Both the position numbers and the translations under genes were made by a program. The notes under the pieces were generated by a model that saw nothing but the letters and a program-made list of their open reading frames with translations, searched no databases and was not told the origin of the DNA. From Parelaphostrongylus tenuis (lineage: Eukaryota; Nematoda; Chromadorea; Rhabditida; Metastrongylidae), in the NCBI GenBank assembly GCA_019055375.1, contig JAHQIW010003873.1, forward strand, positions 62,001 to 126,000: DNA of 64,000 nucleotides, written 5' to 3'. Below, piece by piece: positions 59,241 to 64,000 of this stretch. Within the stretch, counting starts at the first letter, position 1. Each line of letters begins with the position of its first letter.

Positions 59241-60699
59241 CTTTCTGTAGTGGGGATTGCTGCAGCTTGTCAATCATGTGTAAGGCGCTGTCCTGCCAGA
59301 CGCAGTTATTCTGCGTGATCGGCTGCATTCGAGACTCATTGGTAAGTGTAGTGGATGGTGTCGTATTCTTTGCAGTGAATTTCTGCACTGCTTTGTAAGT
59401 GATTGATGACTGTTGGTGCCCTCCGATCAACATATCATTTCTTCCAATTCGTGCTTTAAGAGTTTCCCCTAGGTATGCGGGTGCGAGTCTGTTTGGATAA
59501 TGACGTTTTTCTCCTGAACGCTTGATGCTGATGTGCTTGTCGAGTTGGAATCGTTGGTCTCGACAGAGCTATTGAAATTGGCCTTCGTGTTGTCTATAGC
59601 CATTCAAATACCACTCATACTTTTTTCAGCAGGATTCGCGTTGTTGGAGTTCGGTGTTACGTTCGGTTAGTTTTCTTATCATGTTTCAAACGTCTTAAAT
59701 TCATATGCTAGTTGTTTCCGACTTCCATTCGAAACCGCTTTGAGCTAAAGCATTCTCACACTTTGAGCCGCATCTGATCTGCGGTAGTCATCAAGTCGTT
59801 GCCTATGTTTTGCACTAAAGCAGATAAAGACCAAATTTATTCACGAGAAGTGATTGAACTTGCATGGTTTTGGTATAGTTCGAATTTGCATTTGCCAACA
59901 TTTTGATGTACAACTTAGCTATACATACTCTGGCAGGAAGTGTCGGTGAAACAAATTAGCTTGCTACTCGTGCACGAATGCCGCATAGAGAAAAATGGCA
60001 GTGAAGCGGTACCCCAGATCAGTGGAGCTACCTGTGGACGGCTCAACCGCAACTAGTCCTCCAGAGTGTCCAGCTTTGAAGTTTGTGAAGGACTATCCTA
60101 TCTGTTGCTTGTGCAATCATGCCAACTCCTCAAACTCCATTTATCTTGCGTGCTGCATCACTATCATTTTCCCCTAAACGCCATTCGTGTACACGTAGCA
60201 AGCAAATGTCTTCCCACGGCAGCTTCATCTTAGACCAAGTAGGGACAAGTTATATAACAAAATGTTCACAAGAAAATGTGCAATTTAACACAGAAAAATC
60301 ATGCAGTTTCTATATCTTCTGGTTGATAAATCTGGTGTTTATTGCTCTAATGTCACAACTTATAAACGACCTTGTAGATATCCGAATCAAGAAGAAGGAG
60401 AACACTTAATTGACACTTTATCATAAAAAGGAAAGGTGTTTCAGAGTAAATATGAGCTGCCTCTGTTGAATGCTATGCGTTCTCTACACTTCATAATCCT
60501 CTTGTTCAACTTGACGAATACGTTACTTATTCCAAATGGTAAGCGATGCCTTTTTACATTTTCTCTACTGTACTCATCTGAAATTTGTTGTCTGCAGTGA
60601 GTTATGGTTGAAAAACACCATCCTTGAAAATCCCCATATCAACATGAAGTTTGACCTAATTCACTTTTATCCCTTTGAATGTCGAGTGTAAGGCAAAAT
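59241..60699. other. No recognisable gene
   Basis: Short ORFs (59995-60177, 60119-60409) without motifs. Part of 59930-60220 resembles the unclassified repeat at 55200-55500. Confidence 0.35.
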
Positions 60700-60704
60700 T
60701 TGGT

Positions 60705-61480
60705 TCCTTTCGGTTATAAAGGGGTAAGATAGATGTTCGACATCGCTCACTGGACAGGAATTTTCCATAGGATTGTTAGTGATCATTCAGAAGCTTGAAT
60801 CTCTGGCTAGAGCCGTGCTTGGTCATCCTGAGGTGTTTCATTCTCGCATATTTCTCGTCGAACAATGCTCGTTTTTAGACTATTAGTAATCATTCGATAG
60901 CGTAAGCCTCAGTAATCACAGCGCTGTGCTTACTTTTTGTAAAGACCGTACCTCTGCATTGCATCAGGGAGAATAGGAATGAATTTCCATGTGCGCGCAA
61001 GTGGTCTTTGGGCACTTTATGGGCGTCTGGGTGAGGCGGCTAGATGGGCTAACGCTATGGTCGATCAATCTTCGATCGATCCTATAAAAGTGCGATTTTC
61101 GTCATTTAATTGGAAATTGTTCCTCCCCTTAGAAATAAAGATTCTAGATAAAGCATATAACTCTGCTGCAAAAAGATTCGAAATACTTTTGTTTCTGCTA
61201 TGAATACGGACAAATTAAACATCATTATTGTCATTTTTGATAGAATTAAGAAGGCAGAGCTTGCTTTTTTTGCATCCGACAGAGTGACTCGAAGGCTTTC
61301 GGATACTACGAGACCTTCTCTACACGTTCACTTGCATAAAACGCGATCCATTGTCGCGTCAGCCCCACCTGTCCGCTCCACCCAGCGGGAATTTGCTAAA
61401 GACGACTTGCATGCGCATGCGAATTCATCAATCCTATTTTGCCTGCTGCACTGCAGAGAAGCGGTCATCTCAGAACATAG
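60705..61480. repeat. Diverged fragments of the TIR transposon family
   Basis: TCTCGCATATTTCTCGTCGA, AGACTATTAGTAATCATTCG and CTCTGCATTGCATCAGGGAG match segments of 32400-32560 and 32760-32860. GCGTCAGCCCCACCTG lies further on. No clear termini. Confidence 0.5.
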
Positions 61481-62058
61481 TTCATCCGTGATATACGACT
61501 CTATTTCTCTTTTTTTCTTGTTTCTAATTCTTTTATGATCCTACGACTTATAAGCGGATTTCTCTTCTCCAAGTTTTGGGTTGGTGCAAACTGCTAGATG
61601 GACCTTAAGTTTATGATGTGCCCTTAAACTAAGAGATTGTTGAGTACTGCTTTTTGTCGTCGATGTTTTTAGGAATATGGGCGTTCTGTTGTAGTATGTT
61701 GCTGTCCGAGTCGTACTGGGTTCAGATCCTCCTAGCTGCTCCTTACTGATTTGAATTCATTCATTTTTTTACTTGATATAAGTACAGATAAGTGAGGTGA
61801 GCGTTGAATAATTTGTTATGAATGTCTTGGGTAGTGAGTATCTGCTTATTTCATAGAGCGAAAGCATGTTTTTTATATCAGAATTGTTGTGAATATCGCA
61901 GTTGCTACAGTTACGTCCTATTTCCATCAAGTAAATGGTGCTGTTGACCCACATAAGTGAGTGTTTCTTCTCCAATGTGGCACCGTAGAAGAGACATTCA
62001 TTTACTGATATGCTCGAAGAAAATTATAGAAGAAAATATACATATATAAATAGGATTT

Positions 62059-62192
62059 TTTCGATTATCCGGGAACAAATGAATGCTCAACCTCATTCGC
62101 TGGACATGAATTTTGCGTAAAATTGTTACTTATCATTCGGAAGCTCAATATTTGATTAGAGTCGGAAGTGGATTGTTCCCGGATAACCGAAA
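62059..62192. mobile_element. Short internally deleted TIR element
   Basis: Ends TTTCGATTATCCGGGAACAA and TTGTTCCCGGATAACCGAAA are inverted repeats. The interior (TCAACCTCATTCGCTGGACA, CATTCGGAAGCTCAATATTT) is the sub-terminal sequence of the 58206 family. About 134 bp. Confidence 0.65.
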
Positions 62193-62387
62193 TGCACCAC
62201 AAATACATACACTTACACGTGCGCATACACACACGCGCACGAACACAGTCGCTAGGCATCCCGTTTTGTACGACGGTTGCAAGATAACCAAACAAATGAA
62301 GGGCTACTTTTTGCACGACATGTTAAGACAGGTTATGGAAGTGTCAAAAGAAGAACGCTCCACGACACACTTGTTATCGAGCCTCGA

Positions 62388-62620
62388 TGGCCGGTCGTTC
62401 GATCGCGCGCTCAGTGCTTACCAAACTCACCATCTGGGGTCGGTGAATCGTTACCAAACTTTTCTGGGAGAATCGCTACATTGCCTTGAAATATCGGTGG
62501 GCCAGATCCATCATAAAGGTCAAATATGCACTCAGTAACCTCAAGCGAAGATATGATAGACTCTTGGATAGCACATTCGGCAGGGTTTAACAACATCAAA
62601 AGCTTTGTTTTATCGTTCTA
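62388..62620 (+). repeat. SINE, family B, partial
   Basis: GGTCGGTGAATCGTTACCAA, GGTCAAATATGCACTCAGTA and CAAAAGCTTTGTTTTATC correspond to the body and tail of 41149-41460. Confidence 0.6.
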
Positions 62621-63002
62621 TTATCTTTTCAGTGTTCTACAGTCTTCCACAGCGTAATTTAACTGTTTTCGTTGTAGCTTTTCTCTTTTTTTTTTACCAT
62701 TTTCTGCTACTTTATGTTCGTAGGACCAATGTTTGAACATGATTATCTTTTCTGATATTACTTAATGCAGCCTCTCTATCAGAAAATATTCTGGTGCGGC
62801 AAATTGTATAAAGTGACCAACATAGATGGGCCGTGAGGATTTGAAAGGCGTTGCTGATCGCGTCCTGCGCTCGGTTTGTATTGAGTCATTAGCCTCTACT
62901 GCTTTACCTTATTTCATGATTGGTACATACGAGTGAGTCGACAAGTATTCATTATTCTCTTGCTCTTTGGCGGTTATGTGACGTCATAACTATATATCCA
63001 GT

Positions 63003-63345
63003 GGTGTTGGATAATGTGCAAAACTTTCAACTTCAGGCGGAAGTTGGACCCACATGTAACCTATACTGAGAGCGCGTGCTATCACTACACTACCGGAATT
63101 CCTCTTCTGCTATAACTCTTTCTACGGTTGCCGGGTATCTGGATTCAATGCTGATATCTGCTTATCAAAGGAGACCGTTGCCGATTGGTTGTTAACAGAA
63201 TCGATACTTTGCACTGCAGGATGAGTGGTTGCAGAAAAGAGGCCTCGATAATGTAGTGTTGAGCACGAGACTCCGGAAAGAGTAAAACGCGGGTTCAGTT
63301 TCCGCACGTGGTCCAAAGTTTTGCATACCACTCAACATTATCAGT
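63003..63345. mobile_element. Foldback element with inverted tRNA-like pair
   Basis: Left: GTTGGATAATGTGCAAAACT (63006) and a minus unit (AGCGCGTGCTATCACTACAC). Right: a plus unit (TCGATAATGTAGTGTTGAGC at 63247, GGGTTCAGTTTCCGC) then AGTTTTGCATACCACTCAAC and ATTATC. Same architecture as 2678-3221. Confidence 0.65.
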
Positions 63346-63954
63346 TATGTGCGTGAATCATCAGCGATTTCCAAGTGGATCTTTAATGAATATTGTTTTT
63401 TTTTTTGTTTGTAGCTTGGATCCAGCTAAGGTTGTCGTGGATCCGCTTTCACTCCTAAGCAAGCGGACTTCCGCGAAAGGGTGAATCAGCCACATTGCCT
63501 TTCCCTCTATCAGATTCTAATGGAGAGGATACGGACGTTGTTGAGTGTATAAGTGATGCATGCGAATTTGGAGACTCAGCGGTATCAATGCCATTGAGTA
63601 GGTCCGTCAGTTTATCGTCGTCGTGGGGATATTCTTCGGGAAGTTAACACAAATTTTAGGTCACCTTCAAATGAAGCTAAGAGAATCATCCAAGAATGTG
63701 CTGCTTTATGCAGGTATTGAATGCTCAAATGAATTAAATTTACAAAGCCTTGATACTTTCTTATTCTAAACCGTTTGACAGTGCATTTAGAAACGCCGTG
63801 TCACTTGCAAAAGATGGAGAGGCCGAGACTTGCGTTGAGAACGAGTTCTTTCCACGTAGTGCTTCGTGTTATTTTTTTCTTTTCATGACCATGCTATTCA
63901 CTTACAAGAGTGTCTAATGGCCTGTTGGATCAGTGAGAATAATAGGTAGTCCTA

Positions 63955-64000
63955 AAGCGTATGGGACGCAGTGGTTAGGGGTATTTTGCGTTGCACACGT
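63955..64000 (+). repeat. SINE, family B, cut by window end
   Basis: GCGTATGGGACGCAGTGGTTAG and TTTTGCGTTGCACACGT match the head of 41149-41190. Confidence 0.65.

Overview
The window looks like gene-poor, repeat-rich nematode DNA. Likely source is a clade V (strongylid or hookworm-like) worm. The reasons are short phase-consistent exons with TTTCAG-type acceptors, RTE retrotransposons, mariner relics and tRNA-derived repeats. No bacterial operon-like organisation, rRNA or CRISPR array is visible. Species assignment is inference.

Layout: 1-2655 is a decayed RTE non-LTR retrotransposon. 2318-7650 is a large inverted duplication, its left arm split by a 544-bp tRNA-bearing foldback element and its centre holding a mori/maT-like mariner relic and long AC/AT microsatellites. 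7650-19820 is mostly unrecognised, with a palindromic MITE (10683-10932), a mariner relic (13025-13640), an old RTE relic (14030-15170) and a SINE (16731). 19823-22800 is a Penelope-like element (PLE; RT plus GIY-YIG) flanked by inverted repeats, one of which carries a hammerhead-ribozyme motif. A solo PLE terminal repeat with a covarying second ribozyme lies at 55547-55895. 24470-27800 holds tRNA-like repeats and a mariner-type MITE. 27344-31762 (minus) is a host MFS sugar transporter gene with six exons that join in phase. 32320-40295 is a transposon pile-up: a nearly intact RTE (33113-36462, one frameshift), a second mori/maT relic, a tRNA-carrying TIR element with a perfect cloverleaf, a 5'-truncated RTE with a perfect 12-bp target duplication in a SINE, and a mariner C-terminal fragment. 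41149-48420 has a full SINE, an RTE relic and candidate exons. 48908-54127 (plus) carries candidate exons of an unrecognised host gene, of which four (51805-54127) join in phase. 55547-64000 has the solo PLE repeat, a TIR transposon inserted in a SINE with an 8-bp duplication, and more SINE copies.

Most of the window is therefore selfish DNA. Host coding sequence that I can support is the sugar transporter and the unrecognised gene at 51805-54127; other exon calls are weak. The most interesting structures are the PLE ribozymes and a family of about 18 tRNA-like units, several arranged as inverted pairs or carried inside TIR elements.
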